From: Chondrus crispus
Lineage: Eukaryota > Rhodophyta > Florideophyceae > Gigartinales > Gigartinaceae
Assembly: GCF_000350225.1 (NCBI RefSeq)
Contig: NW_005179009.1
Location: 99,272-163,271, forward strand
Length of the DNA: 64,000 bases
Direction: 5' to 3'
Shown here: positions 51,399 through 61,451 of the stretch, piece after piece
Layout: the number at the start of each line of letters is the position of its first letter
Numbering within the stretch: position 1 is the stretch's first letter
Program-made: the position numbers and the translations under genes
The notes under the pieces: model-generated
What the model was told of the DNA's origin: nothing
Databases searched by the model: none
The model's input: the letters and a program-made list of their open reading frames with translations, nothing else

Positions 51399-54149
51399 TC
51401 ACCTGCGCCCACGCCCACGCCCCCGCCCACCGCCACGACCCCGGCCCCGGCCTCGACCGCCAGTAGCCTTCTTCGCTGAGTTACGTCCACCCTTCTTTTT
51501 CCGTTTCACGCCAAACTGTGCTGCAACTTGTTCAGGGTCATCGTCATCATCATCGCTGTTTGGACTTTCCTGGTCGACAGGGTCCTCATCTACGACTGCA
51601 ACGTCTCCCTCGTCAACACGCTTTTTGGTCATGTTCGCATCAACCGCCTGTTTGACCCCGATACGCATTCCGGTTACGGTTGACCGCCTATGTTCCCGGG
51701 AATTATACGCCCTCGTAAATCCAGTTTTGACAGACCCTGGAATGTTCTCCATGGGGGACCTACCCTTTGCGTATACGCCGGCATCTAGGATTTCCAGCCA
51801 GTCAGGATCGCGTTCCAAGCAGTAGCTATCTAGCCGTTCCACTACCTCGTCAATACCACCTGCTCCGTCTCGAATCAACGGTGTTGCCAGACATGTCGTC
51901 AACGCTGGAATATAGTCCAGACGGAATGCTCGGACAGATGCACTAGTCGTCGGCGCCGCTTTCACCTTCATCTCTAGACCTTGCACAATACGCTTCCATT
52001 TGTTTCCTTTGGACATGTTGCCCAGGAAAGAGGGAAACTGGGGCTGTTGTCGCAGTCCTCCAGCCATGATACTTCCTGGCCGAATAGCGCTCATGATAGC
52101 AGCAGCCGGCATTAACTCCCATCGCTGTTCTCGTCTCACTAATGAATTACAGAGATCTCCTTCAGAGATGCTTTCAGCCGCCAACGCGAGTTTCTCGAGA
52201 CTGCTTTCGGCGGCACCAGTGTTGACATAGTTTTCCTGAATGAAAAGAGGCATCAAGTCACTGTCGGCGAAATAGTTGTCCGTGCGAGAAAACAGCGAGT
52301 TATGAGAACCGTCAATCCCGGGCATGAAGAATCCCTTTGCTAATTCAAAAATACTCTTCTGAATGACAGTCTTCCCTTCAACTACAAGGCGCTCTTTCAC
52401 TTGTCCAAATGACAGGCTGGTGGATGACGTGCGCCAAGTTTGAAGCAAGTTGATCATTTGGCGTATATCACCGTTGCAGCCTTCTGCAAGCTTGGCAACT
52501 GTCTGGTCCTGAAGCTGTCGAAAGCCCTCTCGTCGTGCTATTTGCATTAACCGCTTCGTTACTTGATTCACCATGGGACGCCTGAAACGAAGCTTAAAGC
52601 AATTATTGGATAGAGAGCGCATGTTTGGAGATGAGTCATCATTTGCAATGCATATAATCGGGACTTTGGAAGTCTTAATTACTTTGATGAGTTCTTGGCT
52701 CCCACCTCGATCGCCTCCACTCATTCCATCAACCTCGTCCATGATCAGGACTTGTCCCTCTGGGAAAGACGTTGACCTGCCGCTCTTGCCCTTCGACGAT
52801 TTTTCCCCTTTCTTTGGCGCAATCGCGAAGTATTTGAACATCGTGTTTGCTACCATCACTGTCTCTGCCAGCATGTGCACGCCCCCTTTGTTCCTGACGT
52901 CAGACGCATTGTATTCATGGGGCTCGAAGCCCAACTCTTTGCAAACGATGTGGGCAGCAGTTGTCTTACCAATTCCTGGAGGACCAGCAAGCAAAACGGC
53001 GGCGTAGTCCATATCTCCCCTTGCTTTGGGCTTCCACTTGTGACCGTCACCATACAGGAATTTGCCTTTCCACGACTCCAACCAAGCTCGCAAATCTCTT
53101 ATAGCCTTCGCGTTAGCCACAAGATCGGACGAGGATGATGGCTTATACTTGTCTACCCAAAGCTGATTCAAATGTTGTTCGCCGTTTATCCGTCCTCCAG
53201 TGGGAGGTGCTTCCTTTCTTGGTTTCGGTGAGCGGGCTGCGGTACTCGCATTTCGCCGCTTGCTTACAGGGGCCTTCTCAACTTCAATGACGTCCTCTTC
53301 ATCGTCCTCCATTTCGACGTCCTTTTTCTCTTTCGAGGGCGGCAGTGTCTTGGAAATCATCGCAAACAGTTCGTCTTCACTAATAATTGGACAACGATTT
53401 GCCTTCAGTTTTTTCATCTTAGAATCACCGGGGTCTGTTCCGACAATTCCATGAGTGACCTTCCCCGACACACTACCAACAACCCTGGCTCCATACTCTT
53501 TGCACAAGTCAGCGCATTCCTCCCTAAGCAAAGAATCCAAGATCCCAGTAATGACGAAAACCTTTCCAGTAAGACAGTTGCGCGCTCCAATAGGCAGGTC
53601 CTTGTTCCCCCTGTTCGGCGGGGCATCTTGCCTAGGTACCCATTTCCTCTTCTTTGCTGCCGGTTCCGCAGCAGCCCCCTGGACCTCTGTCGCGCCTCCA
53701 AATCCAACAGATCCATCTCCAGCTGCTTTCCTCGGGCTGGTTTTCTTCTCCTTGACAGGTGCCTCAACCACTTCCGGTTCGTCTTCCACCTCAATCTGTC
53801 GACGGATCCGTTTCCTCTTTGTCGCCATCCTCCGCACCGGTGTCACCTCTTCCTCATCCACGTCAACAACTTCCGAAGCAGCTCTCGCTGCCTGACGACT
53901 TCTGCGCCGCTTCGGCTGGAAGTCTTCCTCGTCGTCATCATCGATACCATCTAACAAGTCCACATTTTTTGCAGCTGACGCCAGTTTTCGGGGTGATGAT
54001 CGGGTCGCGCGTGTCGAAGGGCTCGTTGTAGAACGACTAGCAGAAGGCGATTTCGTCGGAGTCCCCACGCTCATTCGTCCACCAAGAGACTTGGCAGGGG
54101 AACTCTTCTTCGACCCCTGTCCCTTTTTCAGAAACTTGCGAATGTCCAT
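51399..54149 (-). CDS. Replication factor C large subunit (RFC1)
   Basis: 916 residues, one exon. The N-terminus MDIRKFLKKG resembles a PCNA-interacting end. A long disordered Ser/Thr/Pro region follows. A BRCT domain is at about 190-265 (GKVFVITGILDSLLREECADL, VSGKVTHGIVGTDPGDSK). The AAA+ domain has WVDKYKPSSSSDLVANAKAI, Walker A LLAGPPGIGKTTAAHIV (about 388), Walker B VLIMDEVDGMSGG (about 466) and sensor 1 PIICIANDDSSPNMRSL. The RFC1-specific collar and C-terminal domain follow. In the clamp loader it opens PCNA at primer ends. The last 25 residues are an RG/RGG repeat, unusual for RFC1. Confidence 0.96.
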   Translation of the reverse strand: MDIRKFLKKGQGSKKSSPAKSLGGRMSVGTPTKSPSASRSTTSPSTRATRSSPRKLASAAKNVDLLDGIDDDDEEDFQPKRRRSRQAARAASEVVDVDEEEVTPVRRMATKRKRIRRQIEVEDEPEVVEAPVKEKKTSPRKAAGDGSVGFGGATEVQGAAAEPAAKKRKWVPRQDAPPNRGNKDLPIGARNCLTGKVFVITGILDSLLREECADLCKEYGARVVGSVSGKVTHGIVGTDPGDSKMKKLKANRCPIISEDELFAMISKTLPPSKEKKDVEMEDDEEDVIEVEKAPVSKRRNASTAARSPKPRKEAPPTGGRINGEQHLNQLWVDKYKPSSSSDLVANAKAIRDLRAWLESWKGKFLYGDGHKWKPKARGDMDYAAVLLAGPPGIGKTTAAHIVCKELGFEPHEYNASDVRNKGGVHMLAETVMVANTMFKYFAIAPKKGEKSSKGKSGRSTSFPEGQVLIMDEVDGMSGGDRGGSQELIKVIKTSKVPIICIANDDSSPNMRSLSNNCFKLRFRRPMVNQVTKRLMQIARREGFRQLQDQTVAKLAEGCNGDIRQMINLLQTWRTSSTSLSFGQVKERLVVEGKTVIQKSIFELAKGFFMPGIDGSHNSLFSRTDNYFADSDLMPLFIQENYVNTGAAESSLEKLALAAESISEGDLCNSLVRREQRWELMPAAAIMSAIRPGSIMAGGLRQQPQFPSFLGNMSKGNKWKRIVQGLEMKVKAAPTTSASVRAFRLDYIPALTTCLATPLIRDGAGGIDEVVERLDSYCLERDPDWLEILDAGVYAKGRSPMENIPGSVKTGFTRAYNSREHRRSTVTGMRIGVKQAVDANMTKKRVDEGDVAVVDEDPVDQESPNSDDDDDDPEQVAAQFGVKRKKKGGRNSAKKATGGRGRGRGRGGGRGRGRGRR

Positions 54150-55434
54150 GCTGTGTCCAGTGGCCGAGCTGAAGTTTGATCACGGAGGAGACGGCGAGGA
54201 TGCAACTTGATTCCTCCGTCTGTTGTAGCTCAGACTCGGATTGTGAGAGTGTTGGGACTGGTAGAAATTCGCGGGAAAAAGTTTATGCGATTTTGGACAA
54301 CTGTGAACCCTAATGTCACAGCGAATGAAAGTTGGCCAACTGTTCTTGTGGCGACTCTGTCTCTTCCTCTGCTCCACGTGTAGCCTGTACAGGTGTTTCT
54401 TGTTAGAAGGCGACTTTTACGACAGTCTGGTTTCAAAAAAGAAACTTTCATGAGTGACGAAAATGGTGTTCCCGGGGATAGCGAGGTTACTATATAGAGA
54501 TCTTTACATGGTGACGACATAGTTGAAGCATATCCAAGTCATTCCGGTTTTGTTGAATATGTATTGCTGGTGATTGTATGAACGAAATTGGGACGAAAGG
54601 TAAGGAACGCAGATATGCGAGCAGAGCTCGCAAGTTGCATTACAAATGTCTGTGCCTTTCTGGAAGCTCTCTTTTGATCTAGTCCTCGGTCTTTTTATAA
54701 GAACTGGTTGTTTATCTACATTCCTATCAACAAGGCGATGGTTGCTAAGAATGGTTTAAAGAGACAATGCTCATCGAGCATCGCATTCGAAAATGTGTCA
54801 AAGTGCCAGCTAGAGAAGTGCAATTAAGCCTCATGTTGGCATTTTCATACTCAAGAGTGAGTGAGTGGCATCCAAGTAGACTTGAGTCTTTGAATATCCT
54901 CTCAAAGCTGGCCAACTTTTCGGAACGCGTGTTTTTTTGCTACTGCTTCTTCGGCAAGTCATTAATCTGTGTCTGACATCTAGGAGAAGTTACAATAGGA
55001 ATGTCATTTTTCTAGAGCGACATTCTCTTGCACGTCTTCTCCATTTCGTTTCATGGTCATTTTACCTGGCCATTTTACCGCCGAAGATCAGCGCATGCTT
55101 ACACAAATTCATCTTCCAAAGTGATATTCTGTTGCACACTCCACCCTCATCGAAAGTTGATGTGAAATGGAACCAATTTGCGGTAATTTGTAGCGTGCGT
55201 ATATGATGTTGAAATGGGAGCTCATAAGTTTGACACTTCAGAAGTTTCCTCATCAGAGCCTTCTGTGTAGTCCAGCCGTTTCACTCCAGGGGGGCTTGTC
55301 TGGATATTCTTTATGTGCTGAACATACTTTTTTTGTTCAACTGCAAAGTATATCCCACGGAACTTGATTTTACCTCCCTCCCTCTTTTCTCAGCGTTGAA
55401 GTTGGTGATAAGCTGTACGAAGAAAATTGAACAG
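54150..55434. other. Divergent intergenic region, RFC1 / kinase
   Basis: 1.3 kb between the RFC1 start (minus) and the kinase ATG (plus). Several short frames but none convincing. It should hold both promoters. A T/C-rich leader precedes the kinase ATG. Confidence 0.55.
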
Positions 55435-57270
55435 ATGGCTTCGTCGCCACCGTCGCCAGGTACGGCACCCGCTGCCACCCCTCAAGTTCCAAAGTCAAAG
55501 CAGAAAGATCACGAATTTTGGGAGAATACAGATCAGTTGAACCTGTTTCGAGAACACAAGCTTGAGGTTGCAGGCGACCTCTATGTCAAAGGAACATTGT
55601 TTCAAAGGTCAAAAAAGTATTTTGCTGAACTGCGAGGTTTTATTATTACTGTATTCAAAAATGCTCACGCGGCGAGGACGAATGGAGAGAAGATAGACTC
55701 TGTCGTCTTTGTTATTCTTGTTCCACAGTATGACATTGATATTTTGCAGAAAGATGGCGGTCTACCCCGAATATACATAAAGTGCCCTCCGATAGAGAAC
55801 GATAAAACCCTGATGTACATCAAGGTCATGGGGGGTAGGAGAGAATTGAAGGCATGGCGGTTTGGCCTAGCCAGGGCAAAGAAGTGTGTTTTGCCTCGTA
55901 TCAGAAACGTTGAACTACACTCTGCAATAGGGCGAGGCGGCGGCGGAAAAGTTTTCTTAGTCAGACTGAAGGGTGACCCCAACGACTATGCCTTGAAGGC
56001 CATTTCAAAGAAGCAAGCATTCAAGTCACCTAAATCATTCCGTCATGTCCTCGCAGAGAGGTCTCTGATGGAAAGCATTGGGCGGCATCCTTTCTTACTT
56101 CCGCTCCAGTTTTGCTTTCAAACTGATGAGAATCTCTACATCGGGACCCCCTTTTGCCCAGGAGGAGACCTTGCTTCATATCTGCGGTCGACAGGTGACA
56201 TGACGTACCCGTTCGGGGAGTATGAAGAAATCCATCTAGGAGTGGAAGAGCAAAAGAAGCGACGAGTGTATGGGCGGCTCCCCGAGTTGCAAGTCTGTCG
56301 AATCGCGTCGGAAATAATCCTGGCGCTTGAGCATCTGCACAAGAACGGCATTGTCTACAGAGACTTGAAACCCGAAAACGTTTTTATCGACAGCACCGGG
56401 CATGTGATGTTGGGCGACTATGGCCTCGCCAAGAATTACGAGCAATGGAAGAAAGAATGCGGGGACCAGAGAAGGACGGCTAGTGTGTGCGGTACGCGCA
56501 ACTACCTCCCGCCCGAGATGCTGTTCGGGCGCATCTATTCCTACGAAACAGACCTGTGGAGCCTCGGGATCATGCTGTTTCGCATCCTGTGCGGCGCTTT
56601 TCCCTTCGAAGCGCCGCGCTCCAAGGATTTGTTCTACAAAGTCAGAACACAGCAGCCGGTCATCCCGTCCGGGCTGAGCCGACCGGCACGCAGGCTGCTG
56701 AACGGCCTTCTACAAAAGGACCCTCGCAACCGGCTGACGATTCGGGAACTAAAACGGCATAGCTTCTTCGCGTCAATCAACTGGGACGCGGTGTACCAGC
56801 GGCGGACGCCACCCGCGGCGCCAGATATAACGATCGGGAAGACAGCCGCCGACGCGTTGGGAAACTTCGAGCTAAGCAGGCTGAACAACGTGGCCGTAGA
56901 CGAGCTGATGCTGGGCGGGTACGGGGATCTAGAGGAGAACTACATCGGGGCGCCGTCGCACCGGCAGGAAGTGACGGACATGATTGTGGGGTTTGAGTAC
57001 GGGCTGGTCGCGAAGCGGGTGAGCAAGGTGGACCCGCTGGATGTGAAGCAGCTGGTGGGCGGGGTGATGCGCGTGACGTCGAACGACATCGAGGAGGACC
57101 GGGAGATCTGGACGGCGGCGCCGGAGATGTCGACGCCGCTGGGTTTCCTGGCCAAGGTGTTCTCCTTTGACGACACATTCTCCAGACTGGCCTCCCACGA
57201 AGAGTCGGCGAGATCGCCGCGCGGCGTGCAGATGAGGGGCGCTCGGATGCAAGATAGCAACGGTAGGTGA
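55435..57270 (+). CDS. AGC-type protein kinase with N-terminal PH-like domain
   Basis: 611 residues from ATG 55435 (MASSPPSPGTAPA); a longer frame upstream has no ATG. Residues about 45-160 look like a PH domain (VAGDLYVKGTLFQRSKKYFAEL, ending in the Trp helix ELKAWRFGLARAKK). Kinase domain about 165-440: Gly loop SAIGRGGGGKVFLV, Lys in YALKAISKKQA, catalytic loop IVYRDLKPENVFID, metal-binding DYG instead of DFG (MLGDYGLAKN), activation segment end GTRNYLPPEM with PPE for APE, and ETDLWSLGIMLF. An extra 30 residues sit between beta5 and helix E. The architecture is Akt-like, but a clear C-terminal hydrophobic motif is not obvious. It may act at membranes through the PH domain. Confidence 0.85.
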   Translation: MASSPPSPGTAPAATPQVPKSKQKDHEFWENTDQLNLFREHKLEVAGDLYVKGTLFQRSKKYFAELRGFIITVFKNAHAARTNGEKIDSVVFVILVPQYDIDILQKDGGLPRIYIKCPPIENDKTLMYIKVMGGRRELKAWRFGLARAKKCVLPRIRNVELHSAIGRGGGGKVFLVRLKGDPNDYALKAISKKQAFKSPKSFRHVLAERSLMESIGRHPFLLPLQFCFQTDENLYIGTPFCPGGDLASYLRSTGDMTYPFGEYEEIHLGVEEQKKRRVYGRLPELQVCRIASEIILALEHLHKNGIVYRDLKPENVFIDSTGHVMLGDYGLAKNYEQWKKECGDQRRTASVCGTRNYLPPEMLFGRIYSYETDLWSLGIMLFRILCGAFPFEAPRSKDLFYKVRTQQPVIPSGLSRPARRLLNGLLQKDPRNRLTIRELKRHSFFASINWDAVYQRRTPPAAPDITIGKTAADALGNFELSRLNNVAVDELMLGGYGDLEENYIGAPSHRQEVTDMIVGFEYGLVAKRVSKVDPLDVKQLVGGVMRVTSNDIEEDREIWTAAPEMSTPLGFLAKVFSFDDTFSRLASHEESARSPRGVQMRGARMQDSNGR

Positions 57271-57483
57271 GGTGTGAGCAGGCGGAGGCGGGATTGTACG
57301 GTTCACCCCAAGAGCTTTGAGTTTTACAAATTTATACATGGCCTGTGCAATCCTAGGCGTAAATAAGACGTGAACGTTGTGCATTTCCCTTCCTTGCGCG
57401 CAGACATGGACTATAAAGCGAGCGCGAAGAAAGTTGTGGTTATGCCCTGACACGGTGGTGGTGGTGAGCAGAAGTCGGGGGTA

Positions 57484-57819
57484 TCACTCCGCGCGAGTCC
57501 AGCCCTCCTTGAGCTTCTCGACGTGTTCGCTCATGTCGTGGAGCTTCTTAAGTGCAGTCTTCCTCCTGGCGAGCAGGACGGCGATCTGCCTGGTGGACTT
57601 GCGGTCGCCGTTGCGGAGGAACTGGGCGGCCATGGCCTTGGAGATGGGGACGTTGTCGGCCTTGATACACTCCTGGGTGATCTGCTCGGCGATGGTGCGG
57701 ACCTTGAGGTCGAACTCGGCGGCGGTCCAGGATGGGGCGTCCAGCTGCTTGATGTCCTCCTGCAGCGAGGCGATGATGAGGAGGAGATCGGCGATTTGCT
57801 GCGTGGCCTCGTCGACCAT
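57484..57819 (-). CDS. Small coiled-coil protein, unidentified
   Basis: 111 residues from ATG 57819, nearly all helical. It begins VDEATQQIADLLLIIASLQEDI and includes FDLKVRTIAEQITQECIKADNVPISKA and a basic helix RQIAVLLARRKTALKKLHDM. The length and two-helix pattern suit a subunit of a larger complex (a tubulin-cofactor- or kinetochore-like small protein), but no signature decides. It is convergent with the kinase gene (213 bases between stops). A Copia-type element is inserted 291 bases upstream of its start. Confidence 0.6.
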   Translation of the reverse strand: MVDEATQQIADLLLIIASLQEDIKQLDAPSWTAAEFDLKVRTIAEQITQECIKADNVPISKAMAAQFLRNGDRKSTRQIAVLLARRKTALKKLHDMSEHVEKLKEGWTRAE

Positions 57820-58110
57820 GCCGGGTGGTTTGGCGACGCCCTTCTCGGGGCGGCGGGATGGTGAGGAGAGGGGAGAGGGGTCCTGGCGAGGAGAGAGGTG
57901 CGGATGTCAGCGGTTAGGTACAACAACAGTCTCAAATACGGTGAATGTGTCATCACGCGACGCGACCGTACAACGGTACGCGTAGAACAGGTGTACAGCA
58001 TGTACACCTATCACCTGTTGGCGGAGGACAGGCGACGGTGGAAGTAAGCGAGTAGAGCAGAGGCGACCCTGAAGGGCGGAGAGAGAGAGGTGACAGGAGA
58101 GTGAGGGCCA

Positions 58111-58207
58111 TGCCAGGCCGCACACACGCAGTACACGTGGAACAAACACCTAGATAATAACAGGACGCCGTCGTCGTAGCCTGAGGTAAAAGGACATCAC
58201 CGTCACA
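58111..58207 (+). repeat. Copia-type 5' LTR, 97 bp
   Basis: TGCCAGGCCGCACAC ... CCGTCACA, preceded by the target duplication GGCCA (58106-58110). About 97 % identical to 60844-60940. Confidence 0.85.
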
Positions 58208-58526
58208 GGTTATGGGACCCACGATACGCTAACCCACGCCCTCGAAACAACATTCTCGTCCACCACCCTCCATACAATCTCGTCCATCTTCCTTCAGTCG
58301 TCATCTTCATCACCGCATCCTTGCACTCCGAAACTATCCCCGATATTTCCATATCCACCCACTACGGGTCAAAACGGCGACCCCTACCCCTCGCTCCCAC
58401 CGCCACCAACGGCGACAATCCCAACTCGACGATCAATACACCACACAACAACTGTGGTACAACGCGCGCGTCACCGCATCCGACAACACCATCCCAAACG
58501 ACACCACACAAAAGTCAATACCCCCC

Positions 58527-59130
58527 ATGGATACAAAATTCAATGTACCTAAATTGGATCACAACAATCCACTGTTCTGGAAAATGGCCATTGAGTCCAA
58601 CGCCATCACCATTGATGCACTGGAACACATAACATCCAATCCACCTGTTCCCACCGACCCAGCACAATCTCGCTTCATAACAAAAGGAAGCACACTCTAC
58701 GTGCCGTCATCCTGTCTACTGTACCACCCGACATCCTAAACCTTCTCAGTATCGGAAGCGATCCCTCCCAAAAAGACATCATGACCGCGGTTCTTGAACA
58801 CCTCCAAACGAACACGGCTACGGACCACAAGTACCTCAAATCAGAAGCCGAAAACTTGCGGCTCTGCAGCGGCATGACCATAGAGAACTACGTGACAAAA
58901 CACAATACACTAAGAGCCCGCATGATAGCCTCCTAATTCTCTAACATCAACGACGAAACAACCACCGTGGAATTCATGATCGACGGACTCCGCTACAATC
59001 CGGAGACCATCGACATCGGGCGGCAGCTACTTGCGATTAATCCCCCGACTGTCAAGGATTTTCTACACCACTTCCACCGCCTGAAGTCATACAACATGAC
59101 AATACCCTCGATACCCACCTCTACCACGAG
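58527..59130 (+). pseudogene. Copia-type Gag, UBN2-like (broken)
   Basis: ATG 58527 (MDTKFNVPKLDHNNPLFWKM). A frameshift near 58680 joins a frame with LRAVILSTVPPDILNLL and MTIENYVTKHNTLRARM, then an in-frame TAA at 58934-58936, then LRYNPETIDIGRQLLAI. This is the usual retrotransposon gag order. The zinc knuckle is lost in the deletion. Confidence 0.75.
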
Positions 59131-59199
59131 CCACAAGCCCTCGCAACCTCGAAACAACCACCCCGACCAATCCCATCATCCATCACAGAATCCACACCA

Positions 59200-60912
59200 T
59201 CTCCATCATCACTCGCTCACGCACGCCAGTACCCCGATGCCAAGTTTTGGGCCTCGGCCCACAACGATGAACTGGACACACTGGACAGAACACAAACAAT
59301 CCAATGGACACCAAACTCCAAACTGCCCCCGCACACGAAAATTATTCCGCTCAAAATGACATATCGCTAGAAACGCACAGATGACGGCGACATTACGCGA
59401 TATAAAGCACGATGTACCGTACGGGGAGACCGCATGCAACCGTACACCCACTTCAACCCGGATCAAGTTACCACATACACTGCCGACCTCCCCACCATCC
59501 GCACCATCATGAGTCTCGCTGCAGCCTTGAACCTGAAAATCGAACAGTTCGACATTTCTTCAGCGTTTCTCCACGAAAGATACAAACACAGTGCACCAGT
59601 ATATGTTCGGCAATTACCGCGTGTCGACGGAACATTTAAGCACCCATGCACCGCGGGAAAACTAATCGGTAACCTATACGGCACCCCTCCCGCATCATAC
59701 ATATACTTTGAAGCCCTAGCAAATTTCTTGACCTCTTCCGGATACACACAGACCGACAGCGACCCTTGCCTGTTCTTTTGCCAGACGCAAGACGGGCCAG
59801 TACTCATCACCGTCACTATAGACGACTTTTTCTTCGCCGCTAAAACAACCCGCACCATCAATCAACTTTATGACAAACTGAGAACTCGGTACAGCATACG
59901 GCGCCTTGGTGAACCCAAATTATTTCTCAATTGGAGAATCAAACGCCTAGCAGACGGCTCCATTCACATCTCACAGCCCCACACCATCCGCTCCATACTT
60001 GAGAAACATTCGCTGCAAGAATGCAATCCGAAGCCAACGCCATATATAGACACGAAACTCAGCGCAAGAACCAAGCACTCCGAACCACTCGACCCAGACA
60101 AAACTTTCAAATATCGGCAGACAGTCGGCGAGCTACGGTATCTTGCTGACTCAACCAGGCCCGACATTGCACACCCTGTCAGTCGACTCGCAGCCGTAAT
60201 GCACACACCAACAGCCAACGACTGGGGACAACTGCGGTACCTGCTCAAGTACCTCAAAGGATCCCAATCGCACGGAATACTCTACAAATCAAAGCCCTTC
60301 GCACAGCTCATTTCATATGCAGATGCAGGTTTTGCTAACTCTTCTGACCGCAAATCGTACACGGGCATTGTACACGTACTCACGCACAGCCCTGTCATGT
60401 GGCAATCGACAAAACAAAAGACAGTAGCAATGTCTACCTGCGAGGCTGAATACCTCTCCGCGTCTTCGGCAGCTCAGCAAACCCTGTGGCTACAGCGCAT
60501 ATTGAACGATATCGGACACCCACCACGCATAGGCACACCGCTACTAGTGGACAACAACGCCGCTATACAGGTCGCTCGACAGTCCGCTCCAACAAAACAC
60601 CGTAAATACATCGACCTAAGACACCACTTTCTACAAAACCTTGTCCAGCAACAACGCATCAACGTCAAGCATGTTCCCAGCATCTCAATGCTCGCCGATA
60701 TCCTCACAAAACCCCTGAAACCACAACGCTTCCGCGCGCTCCGCACCGCCCTCAACATCATACCTCCTCCAACTCCAACTGCCATCAGCGTGCCGGGGAC
60801 TGCCAGACCGCACAATTCCCACGCTGACGACAGTCCGAGCTCTAGCCAGACCTCACACACGCAGTACACGTGGAACAAACACCTAGATAATAACAGGACG
60901 CCGTCGTCGTAG
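59200..60912 (+). pseudogene. Copia-type reverse transcriptase / RNase H
   Basis: The frame starts near 59200 (YPDAKFWASAHNDELDTL), meets one TAG at 59368-59370, then is open for 492 codons. RT motifs: IIPLKMTYR, KIEQFDISSAFLH, a palm motif written TIDDFFFA (usual YVDD) and RYSIRRLGEPKLFLNWRI. RNase H: LISYADAGFANSSDRKSYTG, MSTCEAEYLSASSAAQQ, LLVDNNAAIQ and the tail SMLADILTKPLK. The stop codon at 60910-60912 lies 29 bases before the LTR end. Apart from the one stop this part is intact. Confidence 0.88.
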
Positions 60913-60940
60913 CCTGAGGTAAAAGGACATCACCGTCACA
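60844..60940 (+). repeat. Copia-type 3' LTR, 97 bp
   Basis: Direct repeat of 58111-58207, followed by GGCCA (60941-60945). Starts AG instead of TG. Confidence 0.85.
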
Positions 60941-60945
60941 GGCCA

Positions 60946-61451
60946 GTCCTAACAGGCGCTTTTCTTTTCTTTTGTTTTCCTTCAACCAGTTGCGGTCACG
61001 CTATTGGCCGGATCATTTCATTAAATTAATCGCACGCCACAACGAATGCTACACAGAACCACTGTAATGCTTGGTAATTCTGCGAACTGGTCAAAATCCA
61101 TTGGCTAAAGGAAGTACCAATCCACACCCAGTCCATATGCACACTACTAAAATTCCATGGACTCGATGCGGTGCAGTGGCACTTGCAAGGGTACAATGAA
61201 AGTGTGGAATTAAATCCAAATACGAGCACATGCAGATGAAAACATTAGTTCTCTCAACATTACAAACCAGACACAGTACCCTTCGTACTGGCTTAATTTG
61301 GAACACTTTCGATGGATTCTACGATTAAGTTGCAAAATTAAAGGAACAAAATACTCTCTACCTCTGACAGTCGGGGCGGTACTTTAAATTAAAGCGAATC
61401 TTGAGACTTGCGTTTACTGATGGAAATCTGTTGTCAACCCCGGATGTGGGG
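60946..61451. other. Non-coding stretch
   Basis: No gene. A TTAATTTGGAACACTT segment at about 61292 resembles the end sequence of the downstream Tigger-type relic. Confidence 0.5.

Larger units (their letters stand above)
58111..60940 (+). mobile_element. Copia-type element with 97-bp LTRs, internally deleted
   Basis: 2,830 bp between GGCCA duplications (58106-58110 and 60941-60945). It holds a broken gag, then jumps straight to the end of a spacer and RT/RNase H. Protease and integrase are missing, so an internal deletion of 2-3 kb is likely (inferred from family size). The LTRs are far shorter than is usual for Copia. The RT frame ends inside the 3' LTR. Confidence 0.85.

Noticed and set aside
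55315..55434. Upstream extension of the kinase
   Set aside because: No ATG; the leader is T/C-rich untranslated sequence and ATG 55435 gives a sensible start.
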